Below are positions 10,501 through 20,178 of a DNA stretch of 64,000 nucleotides, piece by piece (within the stretch, counting starts at the first letter, position 1; each line of letters starts with the position of its first letter). This DNA comes from Lysinibacter cavernae. Lineage in GTDB: Bacteria > Actinomycetota > Actinomycetes > Actinomycetales > Microbacteriaceae. The translations under genes and the position numbers were made by a program. The notes under the pieces are model-generated. The model was given only the letters and a program-made list of their open reading frames with translations. It ran no database searches and was not told where the DNA came from. The stretch lies in NCBI RefSeq assembly GCF_011758565.1, contig NZ_JAAMOX010000001.1, positions 907,838 through 971,837 of the forward strand, in the 5' to 3' direction.

Positions 10501-11458
10501 CGAGAAGGTCGTTAAAGGCAGGCCCCTGTGCTGAGGCTGTCCCTCCCTGGTATACCTTGCCAACGCGGTCGGTGACCTCAAGGCTGACGGTATTTTGTGG
10601 CGGGGTGGTTCCATCGGCAAACTCGGATGCTGGGTAATACACCTGCAACCAGATTTGGGTATTTCCGGCGTCAAGATCGGCCGATCGCGGGCCGTATGCT
10701 GCGTTTCGTGTCCACACGGCAGTGGTCGTGCCATCACCATTCTCCGTGAGCTTCCAACTGCCAAGGGCCGTCGACTGGCCGGTGACCGTCGATCCAGCTG
10801 GCAGGGTGTCGGTGAGCGTCTGCGACCAGCTTGTTGCCGTAATTGTGGTAGCGCTCCAGTCAACGGTTCGCACGTTGAACGTATAGGTGACGGTGCGGTT
10901 ATCGCTGCCGGCAAGCGTGGAGGCCTGCTTCTTTGGCAGGTAGTTCACCACGGCGTTTACCTCGGTTGATACCGAGTTGCGCTGTTGCGAATCGGCACCG
11001 TAAATCTCAGCGGTCAGCACGTCTCCCGGTGACTTCTGTTGGTTATCAACCTGCAGTACTGAGAAGGTGAACTGCACAAGAGGATTGGTCAGACCGCTCA
11101 TCTCGAACGTGACGGTACGGGTGGTTTCATCCCAGGAAGCAGATGTGACGGGCGAGCCGGCGCCGGTTGGCACCTGATCAAACGCGATGCCTTCCGGCAG
11201 GACGACGCTTGCCGTTGCCTGAGCAATCGGATCCGAGGGCGAGGCCGCAGAAGATGCGGTAACGGTATAGGTAAATGGCGCGTAGAGCTGCACCGTAGTT
11301 GGTGCCGAAATCGCCAGCTCGATGTTTGGCTCTGCGGCCGTGGCAACGGCGGGAACGGCGAGCCCAAAGACTCCAGCGAGCAACGTCGCGACCAACGCAA
11401 CAGCAAGTATTCGCAGGTGTTGCGCACGGCGGCGCAGCGAAATGAATCGTGTTTTCAT
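7562..11458 (-). CDS. Large wall-anchored surface protein, paralogue of the 12503-16420 product (1298 aa)
   Basis: This is a secreted anchored surface protein. I place the start at the ATG at 11458, preceded by AAGGGA, 20 codons inside the longest open frame. That gives a classical signal peptide (MKTRFISLRRR, long hydrophobic stretch, ATAAEP). The first 890 residues are beta-rich and align along their length with the divergent neighbour: an APTTV-type first strand, TL-GS-NR-VTYTFNV, and SAQGP are shared. Three DUF7507-like modules follow (about 891-1240), with WTYEITNTG, WEYTVSNTG, GQYHNT and SWYFG hallmarks. The end is LAMTG, a hydrophobic span and RGYRGKLGRR, a sortase signal. Unlike the 2071-aa protein, these modules lack the paired cysteines. 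The ligand is unknown. Confidence 0.85.
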   Translation of the reverse strand: MKTRFISLRRRAQHLRILAVALVATLLAGVFGLAVPAVATAAEPNIELAISAPTTVQLYAPFTYTVTASSAASPSDPIAQATASVVLPEGIAFDQVPTGAGSPVTSASWDETTRTVTFEMSGLTNPLVQFTFSVLQVDNQQKSPGDVLTAEIYGADSQQRNSVSTEVNAVVNYLPKKQASTLAGSDNRTVTYTFNVRTVDWSATTITATSWSQTLTDTLPAGSTVTGQSTALGSWKLTENGDGTTTAVWTRNAAYGPRSADLDAGNTQIWLQVYYPASEFADGTTPPQNTVSLEVTDRVGKVYQGGTASAQGPAFNDLLGGKGITVEKSIPSNGAHSAPVDSGSYLSTYLVKAGYTEGIEKARLDRMVVEDSAQQSAQNAEFFDHASLFRLTTQFSPALVALNAPVKLQYITNTNETWQDYSIPAMRTGRTTFSISVANDGSRGFIDGGPIGEVVIPTGQWMTGWRFIVDASATAGMPGGSEIRVTPAYMSSFASLSDPSLSATTIVNTAKADGVTTDGETVAGTSNPLTLTLRDRVNMITTVKAPTTITVGAATDYQVGVTNVNPAGVAYPGAVARVVLPVGVSYDPSVGVSALSASSVSGLPVPAIGDGATVTTETVTDAQGTHQVVVLTFDSVESVYAAGTAKERAVEADGYWYSIPTVTMPQALTSGGVAASVSSWLRDESPTYSGMPMAFWSGYFAPDAYFGSTIPQIATSSAPLTVTSAGGILLSKQVRTDQQPEWGITAAATSKGAVDWELFIANTLPNDMTDVVAFDRLPTPKDQRLSNFSVIGSGPITGLPAGAVAEYSTDAVNATSGTWTSNPVGATAVRVTIPTLAAGQSMTLVMPTTADDGLVFNERAANAFTLDGIYGGTPRSFLSNTAVAIGDGHPAYTLTKRTNGIAYTEAPGATVAVGSDVEWTYEITNTGDTPLRDLAVTDSYTAGDGTTGTLRPTTSATGPLLPGQSRTFTANDVASAGQYHNTAVAHAVASDFAGAPLGVQPEQQSDESWYLAGAAGLTVAKTTNGKTVPSAPGDFLVPGSAVTWEYTVSNTGTLPLTDILVSDVDSDGKTVFSKTVAHLAPGAAVTLSAPGTAITGQYHNTVTAAAAHPAGEGDLLAAASSWYFGAQSDLTVTKQVSTGPEGPWLDSTEVAKGDATYWRIVTTNTGNLPLSDVTVADEKLDKTIQIGEMNAGESNVVVLTNLVTDEDLLNEVAASATDVNGETVTGEDNALAVVSESLAPPAGGEPGSGVTPGTKPAGLAMTGSLGQGVLALVGGLGLLIGGFFVLRGYRGKLGRRVE

Positions 11459-11793
11459 ACATCCCTTGGTGAGAAGTGGATTCGACACACAACATGCGTC
11501 CCCCGAATGATGAGGCACAACCCCTGTACCCCAGAAGCACTATCCCCATAGCGCCATTGCCTAAAAGTGTACGTTTGTATGCAGTTCCGAACAATGCTGT
11601 GGCGAGGATTCTCGGTTCGTTGCCAGCCAAAGACGCCTCAGAGACGATCACCGCATTCCCTCTGTATGTTTCCCGCCACCCCGAGAAACGCTCTCATGCA
11701 TTGGTTCGTCTTCAAGTCCAGAGGGCCACCCGTGCACGAGGTCTGGCGCCCAAGCGTCCACGCACCTTATGGAGGCGGGACCGCGAGGGGCGA
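11459..11793. other. Intergenic region upstream of the 1298-aa surface gene
   Basis: This must hold the promoter of the reverse-strand gene starting at 11458. Open frames here are fragments without family features. I see no clear operator. Confidence 0.4.
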
Positions 11794-12189
11794 TTATTCG
11801 GCCATTGCGTACACGGTGGTGCGGTGTGCTGCGGCCTCGGAGGCGAGCTGCTGAAGTGCGTTGATGAGGTCAGGTTTCTTGGTGGCTGCGGAGGTCACGC
11901 GGAGCGCATGAACGAACTCCTTGAGGCCCTGTACGCCGACCTCGGCACCGTATGGATGATCGTGACCATCGGCCCACCCGGTGAGTTCGTTGCCAGCCCG
12001 GACCATTGCAGGCAACCCGTGATAGTCCTCAACCGTTGTTCTGCCCCTGATCTCGCCCAACAGGGCATCGATGGTGGGCTGATCGACATCGACCATCATC
12101 AACCGCTCATCGAGTTCGTACCAGAATCGGTAGATGCCGGTGCAGGGTACCCCGCACTCCGGGCAGACCTCTTCCAGGGAAGCCTGCAT
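11794..12189 (-). CDS. Small uncharacterised protein with a CPEC zinc-knuckle-like motif (131 aa)
   Basis: I do not recognise the family. The start is set at the ATG at 12189, which has GGAGG at a 7-nt spacing; the longer frame to 12273 has no such site. The N-terminus reads MQASLEEVCPECGVPCTG, with three cysteines within about eight residues, perhaps a partial zinc or redox knuckle. The rest is a soluble alpha/beta protein with charged helices and no signal peptide or membrane segment. It sits alone between two divergently oriented paralogous surface genes, on the same strand as the left one but about 335 nt away, so co-transcription is uncertain. Codon use and composition look like a real gene. 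Confidence 0.7.
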   Translation of the reverse strand: MQASLEEVCPECGVPCTGIYRFWYELDERLMMVDVDQPTIDALLGEIRGRTTVEDYHGLPAMVRAGNELTGWADGHDHPYGAEVGVQGLKEFVHALRVTSAATKKPDLINALQQLASEAAAHRTTVYAMAE

Positions 12190-12502
12190 CACAACCTCCA
12201 GGCTTCGAGGTTCCGCTCCCCCGCTCTGACACACCCGCAACATCTCACGCACACGTGAAATATACATCCACAATTTCCGAATGCCCTGGGAGAGTCAGCT
12301 GCTGTCAGGGGCAGTCACCAGCCACTGAGTACGGATCCCGTCCCGTTGGCGGCCCAGTGGAGGAAGTCGGCAAGGCAGTGGTCTGGCGCCCAACCTGGCG
12401 ACAATCACGTTGGCGCATTTTGCTGGCTCTCAGTGGATCCACATGCTAAACCTTTAACATCTGCTCGGGGTTCTAAACATCACGTGACTTGGGGGGAAGT
12501 TC
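12190..12502. other. Intergenic region upstream of the 1305-aa surface gene
   Basis: This stretch separates the small reverse gene from the forward surface gene and must carry both promoters. A palindrome TCACGTGA lies at 12480-12487, in the probable 5' leader of the forward gene. Nothing else stands out. Confidence 0.4.
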
Positions 12503-15500
12503 ATGTCTATTTTTGCGATTCATCTGCAGAGTTCAACACTCGCTCACACAAACGGTCGGCGCACGTTCCACAGGGCGGTTGTCGTCGGGCTGATCGTCTC
12601 GCTGCTGCTCGTGCTCCTCCCCCGCGTCACCGCACACGCCGCAACTGGCGACTACACAATTGAGATGACAGGCCCAACCACGGTTCCAGTCAGCGAATCC
12701 GTTGTCTACGATGTGACGCTCCGAGCCGAGGCAAACACGGGCGCACCACTCACTGGCGTGACGCTGACGGCCGTCCTTGCCGCTGGGTTGTCATTTGACC
12801 CCACCTCGATAGACACGAGTCCAAGTTCACCAGTTGCATCCGCCAGCTACGCAGCTGGCACACGAACCGTCACAATCGTGATGAGGGACCTGTCCAACGC
12901 GCTGAGCTCATTTTCGTTTTCGACAATACCGACCAACCGTGCCCTCAAGAGTGACGCCACCGTATACTCCAGCACACTGAGCGGGTCGACGTCGGCCAAT
13001 GGAGTGACTCCGGAACCTTCAACCGTCGTCACCCAGGTCACCGGCAATTACAATTACTCACCAGCAAAGACAGCTACCACGCTCGGCGGATCAAATAACC
13101 GTCTCGTCACCTACTACTTCAACGTCTTCACCGATGACTACACGGCAACAACCAACACCTTTACCTCCGCCGCACAGCGACTCACCGATGAGTTCCCGGC
13201 TGGAACAATTCTTCGTCAGATCTCCACCGGTCAAGGTTCATGGAACGTTACAGCCACGCCGGGCGACGTCACAACGGCACCGTGGCAAGCGACCTGGACA
13301 AACACCTCCAACTACGGCCCCAGTTCGATCGGGATTTCGGGAACCTTTGACACGATTTTCATCATCGTTGAATATCCCGAAGGCGCGACATTCCCCAACG
13401 GCAGCCGACCACCGGTTAATACAGTTGGTCTTGAGGTACTTCCAGTTGGCGGAAATGCGAGCGATCCTACTGCCTGGCGACTCAACGACGTCCCAGAACG
13501 CCGACTGGCATCTGCTCAGGGCCCTGTCATGAACGAATCAACGGGCAACCCCGTCTTCAGCGTCATCAAAGCAGGCCAAAACAGCGCAATCTCCGGTAAC
13601 TTTCAAAACAACTACACCGTTTCCGCTTCGTACAGCGATGGCGGGTCTGGGCAAACGCTCATAAATTGGACGGTAGAGGACTCCGCAAGGTCGCTTGGTA
13701 ACCAAGCGTTCTGGGGCCATACCGAAATCAGACGACTCGCGATTCAACCAAACCCCGCGTTGCAGACAGCAAACACTCCGTTTGTTGTCGAATACACCTA
13801 CGCTGATCTCAACGCCCCAACGACAGACGCACCGTGGAAGCAGGTTGGTGCTGGGCTTGACGGCACGGGAACTCCAACGGTGTTCCTCAGTGGAGCTGGA
13901 GCCCAAAGCATCGTGTTCAATAACACGGGTTCTACACGGTACAAAGAGTTCGCCGCCTGGATACAAGAAGACATCCCGGTCGGAACGGTCATCACGGGGT
14001 GGCGCGTTGTCCTTGGCACGGCAGGAGAACCGGCGCCAAGCGGCGCGCAGGTGCTCATGACCGCGAACTACACGTCCATGTACGCTTCCTACATTGACGG
14101 CTCAACGTCAACGGCCGCAATTCGGAATACAGCCCAAGCGTCTGCCGTGATGAGCGGAGGCGGGACGATTGCGCCGGTCACCAACTCCTATGCGGTGACC
14201 TTTCTTAACTCGGCAAATGTCACCACAAATCTCACCGCCCCGACGTCACTGCAGGTCAACGGCGCCGGCACCTACGTGGCAGGAATCGTGAATCAGAACA
14301 CCAACGCCTCACACAACGGCGCCGTGCTCAAGGTTGTCCTTCCCACCGGAATCCTCTACGACGAAACCGTTGGAGTAACACCCTACGCGGCAACCGTGCG
14401 AGGAACAGGACAACCAATTCCGCCACTTGGCGACGGCGTCACCCTCACCACGGAGATGATTGCAGGACCAGATGGACCGCAGCAGGTGGTGACTCTCACG
14501 TTTGCGGAGCTGCCATCAATGCGTCCGGTTGGGGGCCCAAGTGACCTATTTATTGGGACGGATGGCTACCGATACAACGTCCCTGTCATTGCGCTCGCAA
14601 ACGCCTATATCCCGGGGAACCCAACACTTCCGGTTGAGAGCTGGGCATTCAGCAACGACCCGGCGTTTGCAGGCGTTCCAGCGCGCGGTGACGCCTCGTA
14701 CTTCCGGGATGACACCCACGACTTCGACCCGGATCGCACGTCAATCGCACGGGCACTTGGCAGTAGCGTGCTCACGGCAGCTGGCGGACTCCTCATCTCA
14801 AAAACCTCGAGCGCGACGGGCGAAACAGATACCTGGGCACCAATCTCAGTTGTCTCAAGTGGGTCAACAGCCTATTGGCAAATTCAGATCCGAAACATTC
14901 TCCCCAATGAGGTCACGGATGCCGTCTTCTTTGACCGGCTCCCCCAGCGTGGCGACGACAGGCAATCCCAATTTGACACAACGCTTGCCGGCCCGATTAC
15001 GGGACTCCCGGCCGGCCTCCAGGTCGAGTACTCGACCGATGCAACTGACGCCACAAGCGGCACCTGGTCTCCGAACCCCGCTGGCGCAACGGCCTTCCGA
15101 ATCACGGCACCGCTCCTCGCGTCAGAAGAGAACCTCCTCATTCAGGTGCCCACAACAATTCCGCAGGACTCCAACGCGAGTTCGCAGGTCAGCAATAATG
15201 TTCAAGCGCTCGCCACGTACTCCGGCTCGCCTTCAGCGTTTGCCTCGAATGATGCGGTCATGAGCGTTGCGGCCGAGCCCTCCTTCACCCTGGTCAAGAA
15301 GACCAACGGCGTGGTGTACGGCGCTGCGCCGGGTGCCATCGTAGCGTCGGGAAGCACGGTGACGTGGACCTACGAGTTGCACAACACTGGAAACGCTCCC
15401 CTCGAAGGAATCAGCGTCACCGACTCGTACACCAACGGTGACGGCACAACGGGAACGCTGACACCGTCAACACCAGAGACGGGGCCGTTGCTTCCCGGCG

Positions 15501-16420
15501 ACACCCGTGTTTTTCAGGCATCCGATACCGCAATCGTTGGCCAATATCACAACGTAGCAACGGCTACCGCAACCGCAATCGACCCCAACGGAATACCGTT
15601 CAACGAACAGCCTGAGCCGGCAACTGACGAGTCCTGGTACAACGCGGGTGTTGCCGGACTCACCGTATTCAAAACAACAAACGGTCAGGATGTGACAACC
15701 GCCCCAGGGCCAAAGCTCCCACACGGCAGTGACGTTCGCTGGGAGTACACGGTCACGAACACGGGACAACTGCCCCTCGCTGATGTTCAAGTTACGGACA
15801 CAACAGCGTCAGGAGAGCTTGTCTTCGAGGATGCTATCGCGCTGCTCAACCCCGGCGAATCAGTCACCCTTGAATCCACGGGCAAAGCGGTCGAAGGGCA
15901 GTATCAGAATACGGTTGTGGCCGAAGCCCCGAACCCCGCTGGAGGGACTCCGCTTGCCGCATCCGACACCTCCTGGTACTTCGGCACCACGACGGGTGTA
16001 GCGGTTGAAAAACGCGTTTCGGACTCGCAGGACGGCCCATGGAGCGAAACGCTGACGGTTGACTCAGGCACAACGGTCTTTTGGCAAATAACGGTGACAA
16101 ATCACGGTAATGTTCCTGTCGACGCGGTTGAAATTCAAGACGCGGCACTCAACGAATCTGCAACCGTTGGCCCTCTCTCCCCAGGAGAATCTGCAACCAC
16201 CGTCTTTACGCAGCAGCATGTCACTGCCTCGCTGATGAACGTGGTTGTCGCGCAACCGTCTGGGTCAGCCGAGGAGTCTTCCGACACCGCAAAGGTCACC
16301 GTCAACTCGCCCACCGGCCTGCTCACCCAGACAGGGGTCAACGGCGGCTGGCTTGCACTCCTCCTGTTCCCGATCATGGGTGCCGGCCTGGCCCTCATTC
16401 TTTGGCGTCGGAGAGCCTGA
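12503..16420 (+). CDS. Large wall-anchored surface protein, paralogue of the 7562-11458 product (1305 aa)
   Basis: This is a secreted anchored surface protein on the opposite strand to its paralogue. The start ATG at 12503 has GGGGGGAAG upstream. The signal peptide has a long n-region (about residues 1-30), a hydrophobic core (VVVGLIVSLLLVLL) and AHAA at the cleavage site. Residues of about 50-900 follow the paralogue block by block (TL-GSNNRLVTYYFNV, SAQGP, a PTSL-V segment, then KTSS with an E-T-W block). Three DUF7507-like modules lie at about 927-1260 (WTYELHNTG, WEYTVTNTG, SWYFG). The C-terminus reads LLTQTG, hydrophobic span, RRRA: LTxTG rather than LAxTG, so still a plausible sorting signal but a variant. 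The role is probably adhesion or surface structure. Confidence 0.85.
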   Translation: MSIFAIHLQSSTLAHTNGRRTFHRAVVVGLIVSLLLVLLPRVTAHAATGDYTIEMTGPTTVPVSESVVYDVTLRAEANTGAPLTGVTLTAVLAAGLSFDPTSIDTSPSSPVASASYAAGTRTVTIVMRDLSNALSSFSFSTIPTNRALKSDATVYSSTLSGSTSANGVTPEPSTVVTQVTGNYNYSPAKTATTLGGSNNRLVTYYFNVFTDDYTATTNTFTSAAQRLTDEFPAGTILRQISTGQGSWNVTATPGDVTTAPWQATWTNTSNYGPSSIGISGTFDTIFIIVEYPEGATFPNGSRPPVNTVGLEVLPVGGNASDPTAWRLNDVPERRLASAQGPVMNESTGNPVFSVIKAGQNSAISGNFQNNYTVSASYSDGGSGQTLINWTVEDSARSLGNQAFWGHTEIRRLAIQPNPALQTANTPFVVEYTYADLNAPTTDAPWKQVGAGLDGTGTPTVFLSGAGAQSIVFNNTGSTRYKEFAAWIQEDIPVGTVITGWRVVLGTAGEPAPSGAQVLMTANYTSMYASYIDGSTSTAAIRNTAQASAVMSGGGTIAPVTNSYAVTFLNSANVTTNLTAPTSLQVNGAGTYVAGIVNQNTNASHNGAVLKVVLPTGILYDETVGVTPYAATVRGTGQPIPPLGDGVTLTTEMIAGPDGPQQVVTLTFAELPSMRPVGGPSDLFIGTDGYRYNVPVIALANAYIPGNPTLPVESWAFSNDPAFAGVPARGDASYFRDDTHDFDPDRTSIARALGSSVLTAAGGLLISKTSSATGETDTWAPISVVSSGSTAYWQIQIRNILPNEVTDAVFFDRLPQRGDDRQSQFDTTLAGPITGLPAGLQVEYSTDATDATSGTWSPNPAGATAFRITAPLLASEENLLIQVPTTIPQDSNASSQVSNNVQALATYSGSPSAFASNDAVMSVAAEPSFTLVKKTNGVVYGAAPGAIVASGSTVTWTYELHNTGNAPLEGISVTDSYTNGDGTTGTLTPSTPETGPLLPGDTRVFQASDTAIVGQYHNVATATATAIDPNGIPFNEQPEPATDESWYNAGVAGLTVFKTTNGQDVTTAPGPKLPHGSDVRWEYTVTNTGQLPLADVQVTDTTASGELVFEDAIALLNPGESVTLESTGKAVEGQYQNTVVAEAPNPAGGTPLAASDTSWYFGTTTGVAVEKRVSDSQDGPWSETLTVDSGTTVFWQITVTNHGNVPVDAVEIQDAALNESATVGPLSPGESATTVFTQQHVTASLMNVVVAQPSGSAEESSDTAKVTVNSPTGLLTQTGVNGGWLALLLFPIMGAGLALILWRRRA

Positions 16421-16500
16421 GCCTCGCTGACGGGCCAGTCGCCCATCGGGGAAGCACAGCGTGGAACGCAGCGAAACGTTGGATGCCCTGGCTCGGCTGG

Positions 16501-16521
16501 CCTCGCCGGAACGAGGCGAGG
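16501..16521. terminator. Short hairpin between convergent genes
   Basis: CCTCGCC at 16501-16507 pairs with GGCGAGG at 16515-16521 around a 7-nt loop. It lies between the stop codons of the surface protein gene (16420) and the LuxR-type regulator gene (16529), where a shared terminator is expected. No T-tract is present. Confidence 0.4.
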
Positions 16522-16528
16522 TCTTCGC

Positions 16529-19126
16529 CTATCGGTTGAGGAGGTGGGACCGAATATCCTGCCTCCTACTTACATCGAGTTTGCGCATGATTCTGTGCAT
16601 ATGCGTTTCCACGGTCCGAACGCTCAGGACAAGGCGTGCCGCAATCTCTTGATTTGAGCGGCCGGCCACAGCCATTTGTGCAACTTCGCGTTCTCGGTCG
16701 GTGAGCGCAACAGATCCGGTGTTTGACCGAGCCAGGTCGACACGTTCGTTCCCAAACGCCTCACGTATGCCCGCAATCCTCGTTGTGGCAGAAAGCGCCA
16801 CATCGGTCCGTCCTTGTTGCCCGGCAACAGTCTTGACCTGTTGAAGGGCTCGTATGGCCGCACCAATTCGACCGGACAATTGAAACGCAGCTGCCGCTTC
16901 GAGCATGCCTTCCAGGTCAGCGTCCAACGTAGCTTCGAAGTATTCAAGCTGAGCGCGAAAGGCCGTTTCTCCTTCCACCTGAGCAAGATACGACCTGGCT
17001 TCACGAACTCGATCCTGTGTTGGGTCGATCTCAACGGCAGCGAGAAGCCCAGACAGCGCAGCGAATCGAGCCTGTCGAGCCCAGAGATCGATTGACGCGT
17101 CCCGGATGAGTGTTGCGGCCTCCGCCGGTTGACCGTTAAACACAAGAAGCTGAGCCTGCGCCCAAGCCCTCGACTGCCCAGGGAGGGGCCCGTCGCTTTG
17201 GGCAAGACGCTCGACATCGGCAAGGCGCTGCTCCCCCGTGGCAATGTGTCCGTTACGGATTGCGGTCAGCGCCCCGACCGACAACAGCGCCAGCTGGTTA
17301 CCGGCGGGAAACGGCGTTGGAACACCGACCGCGAGAATGGAATCCACGAGGCTGTCAAGATCGCTGGTTTCCCCGACCTGTACCCGTGCCACCATCGAGC
17401 CAGCACCAAATACTCTGAGGCCCTCAATATCAAGATAGCTGTTGGCCTCATCAAGGCCTCGGATGAGCAGCTCCGAACACCTCGTGTAGTCGCCCTGCCC
17501 CAGAAACGTCGCGGCGAACAGCGCGCGCGGTCCCGTCGCAGGCTCGGTGAGCTGTTCCAACTCGGAATACACGCGCTGGGCGTCTCCGAAGCGAGCCGTT
17601 GCCACCAGCACAAAGAGCTGGACCTGGAGGAGCTTGATCTTTACCGAATCAGGAAGATCATCCGTCACCTCGATGAGTTCTGAGAAGTCAGGCGGTAAAT
17701 TGCCCATGCTGAATCGAATCTCGACCTCAGTCGCGTCAAGGATTCGGCCGAATACACCGAGCCCTTCACGGCTGCCGCGTGCGCAGAGCAGGGCCGCATC
17801 GAGATCTTGGTCAACATATGCTATCCAACGGCACTCAAGGTTGATCATCATGGCCTGATTGAACAGGTCTTCAGCAGCGCGGTCAGTACTCGAAAACACG
17901 CGTTCTACGATTGCACGCGTCGCCGGAGAAATCGTTTGACTCAGCGCCTCAATGTACCGCATTGCGTTTGACGGAATGGGGGAATTCTCCCATTCTGTCG
18001 CGGTAACCAGACGCAGCGCACGCACGCGCTCATGCAGCAGGCGAACGAATATTGCGTCTCGCTCAGACGAACGTTCAATCTGCAGTTGTTGATCGTGGAA
18101 CACACCCTGTTCAGATTCGGCCGTCCCAAGTTTCTCCCTGATCAGCTCAGTCAAGCGAATCCGGCGGACACTGAGTGGTTCGTGTCTAAAATACTCAACA
18201 AGCATGGGCGGGGTAACGGTCACCAACTGGGATTGCCCCCGTTGGATGATGGCAACAAGCGACCGCTCTTGCAAGAGCTCAAGCGTCTCCCAGTCAACAA
18301 GTTTCCGAACGGTGGACAGCGAGGCAAACCCCGCTATGGCAATAATCTCAAGGGCATCCCGAGTGCTCTCGTTGAGCCCTTCAAGATAGCTCTCGAGAAC
18401 GGCTCGCAAGCTCATACTCCACAGTTCTCGTGTTGCCAACAGCTTCCCGCGTCGACGTTCAAGACTTCCATCACGGAGTGTTGCGTCAACAAGATTCACC
18501 GCGAGACCAATATTCCCACCGGTCTCACCGTATATACGGCTCACTGTGCTTGCTTCAATTGGAGCATCAAGGTAACTCGATAGTGCCCGTTCCATGTCCT
18601 CAAACCGAAGCGGAGCCATATCGATCACGTACGCCGGTTCAAGCGTGGATGCTCGTAATCCGCTTGGCGTATGCCTGGCGCGAAGCCCTTGAAGGCGAGA
18701 CAAGATCACGGGTACACCAAGTGTTCGACGGCTCGATTCGGTAACACCCCATGATGACTCATCCAGGTCGTCCCAATCGTCAAGAACGATGATCGATCGA
18801 GGCCCTTCCAATCGCTGCCTCAATGCTGAAGCGGTGTCCTGCAGGCTACTGACGGAACGATTCTCGCCGCCGATTCCAGAGAGATGAAGAGCGGCGAGTG
18901 GGTGCTGACGCAACGACGCAATCCCCCGAATAGTGACAACAGACCAATCGTCGTCTTCTAGCCGAAGCCGAAGCGCTTTCAGGAAGGTACTCCGTCCGCT
19001 TCCGCGGGCCCCCACAACGTCCACGCTGATACCGGCCCGAACAAACTCTATGGCTTGCCCAAGACTTTCCTCACGTCCAACGATCACTGGTGCCCGCTTC
19101 CTCACGAGGTGGTCCCGATGTGACAA
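16529..19126 (-). CDS. ATPase-containing LuxR-family (LAL/MalT-like) transcriptional regulator (865 aa)
   Basis: This is a large signal-integrating regulator. An N-terminal P-loop (GARGSGRST, about residues 40-48) and a Walker B strand (IIVLDDWDD, about 112-120) form a STAND/AAA-like ATPase. A long helical region of TPR type fills about 330-780. The last 65 residues are a LuxR HTH: LTDREREVAQ, then GRSNQEIAARL and SVRTVETHMHRI. Size and order match the LAL family. The only available start that keeps the P-loop domain whole is a TTG at 19126, since a TAG lies in frame just before it; no good Shine-Dalgarno is visible, so the start is uncertain. It converges on one surface gene and is flanked by others, so control of the surface island is a fair guess but not shown. 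Confidence 0.88.
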   Translation of the reverse strand: MSHRDHLVRKRAPVIVGREESLGQAIEFVRAGISVDVVGARGSGRSTFLKALRLRLEDDDWSVVTIRGIASLRQHPLAALHLSGIGGENRSVSSLQDTASALRQRLEGPRSIIVLDDWDDLDESSWGVTESSRRTLGVPVILSRLQGLRARHTPSGLRASTLEPAYVIDMAPLRFEDMERALSSYLDAPIEASTVSRIYGETGGNIGLAVNLVDATLRDGSLERRRGKLLATRELWSMSLRAVLESYLEGLNESTRDALEIIAIAGFASLSTVRKLVDWETLELLQERSLVAIIQRGQSQLVTVTPPMLVEYFRHEPLSVRRIRLTELIREKLGTAESEQGVFHDQQLQIERSSERDAIFVRLLHERVRALRLVTATEWENSPIPSNAMRYIEALSQTISPATRAIVERVFSSTDRAAEDLFNQAMMINLECRWIAYVDQDLDAALLCARGSREGLGVFGRILDATEVEIRFSMGNLPPDFSELIEVTDDLPDSVKIKLLQVQLFVLVATARFGDAQRVYSELEQLTEPATGPRALFAATFLGQGDYTRCSELLIRGLDEANSYLDIEGLRVFGAGSMVARVQVGETSDLDSLVDSILAVGVPTPFPAGNQLALLSVGALTAIRNGHIATGEQRLADVERLAQSDGPLPGQSRAWAQAQLLVFNGQPAEAATLIRDASIDLWARQARFAALSGLLAAVEIDPTQDRVREARSYLAQVEGETAFRAQLEYFEATLDADLEGMLEAAAAFQLSGRIGAAIRALQQVKTVAGQQGRTDVALSATTRIAGIREAFGNERVDLARSNTGSVALTDREREVAQMAVAGRSNQEIAARLVLSVRTVETHMHRIMRKLDVSRRQDIRSHLLNR

Positions 19127-19763
19127 AGACTACTCGGATTTAGCGTGTGCGCAATGAGGTTGATTTCGCAGAACGATGTAGCCATTAGCGGTGTCCTTCA
19201 TGAACCAAAACTAATCGAGAGAATACAAAAGAAGATTTGGGGCCCTGGCGCATGTAAGGGGGGTCGCATGAACCAGGGCCCAAGGCCGAAGCCTTCTGCT
19301 GCAGAGCGATGATGACATCGAGCGACTCTGCTGCACATCGAATAGCGTCCAGCGGCTAATCCTTGGTTAGGGGTGTATCACAAGGGCCTAAGGGACAAGC
19401 TATTCGTTACTGACGCGAGTGGAGAACTTCTCAGCGGTGCGAGAAGAAACTCGTCTCAGCGACGCCGAGACGCACGTATCGTCCGTCTGGGCGCTCTTAA
19501 ACGTAAGCGTTGAACACACCCGGACTCTCGCTATCCGCGAGACATCAGTAGGGCAAGCCGTTGAGCTGAGTAGAACCGAACGCCACGTACGTAGCGGCAA
19601 AGGGCTACAAACCTGAGCCCCAGCCTGATCGCCGAGACGCGGAGATCTTGCAAACGTTGTGTGTTGATATGTCATGGTAACGATTGGCAGCCGGCCAGCG
19701 CTCTGGCGCTCCACACTCACCGCCCCTTCGTCTTCGTTCTTGGTCGATACCCGGCAAAACACA

Positions 19764-19805
19764 AGAGAGCGTGCGAGGCAGCAAACGCTGGCTCACACGC
19801 TCTCT
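19764..19805. repeat. Inverted repeat, possible small-RNA hairpin or terminator
   Basis: AGAGAGCGTG (19764-19773) pairs perfectly with CACGCTCTCT (19796-19805) around a 22-nt loop. A second short palindrome, CTGGTGGGCGCCACCAG, follows directly. Both lie inside the gene-poor stretch. Confidence 0.35.
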
Positions 19806-20178
19806 CTGGTGGGCGCCACCAGCCGTTGAAGCCCAAAGGGACAGGAACCTCAACGTTGAATCAACGGACAACATCGGTGATCTCGCTGTACAGGGATACC
19901 GCTCAACCACGCGACGAAGCCGCGCGCAGAAGCCAGCACGAAGCGAGACCGTCACGGATGACTGACCCGCAGAAACATCTCACGCCGACGCCTGCACCCA
20001 GCGCATTCCGCCGACCGTAGTGGTTGCGGAGCTCATGGGCTTATCTCAATGGTGAGGCATGACTACCCAGATCTGGCGATCCCTCAGCCCAGATACGTAA
20101 CAAAACGACGAGGAGATAAGTAGTCCTGCCATTCGTCTACGCAGCAATGGTGTGTTGCCTGCGATCGACGCGTATAAC

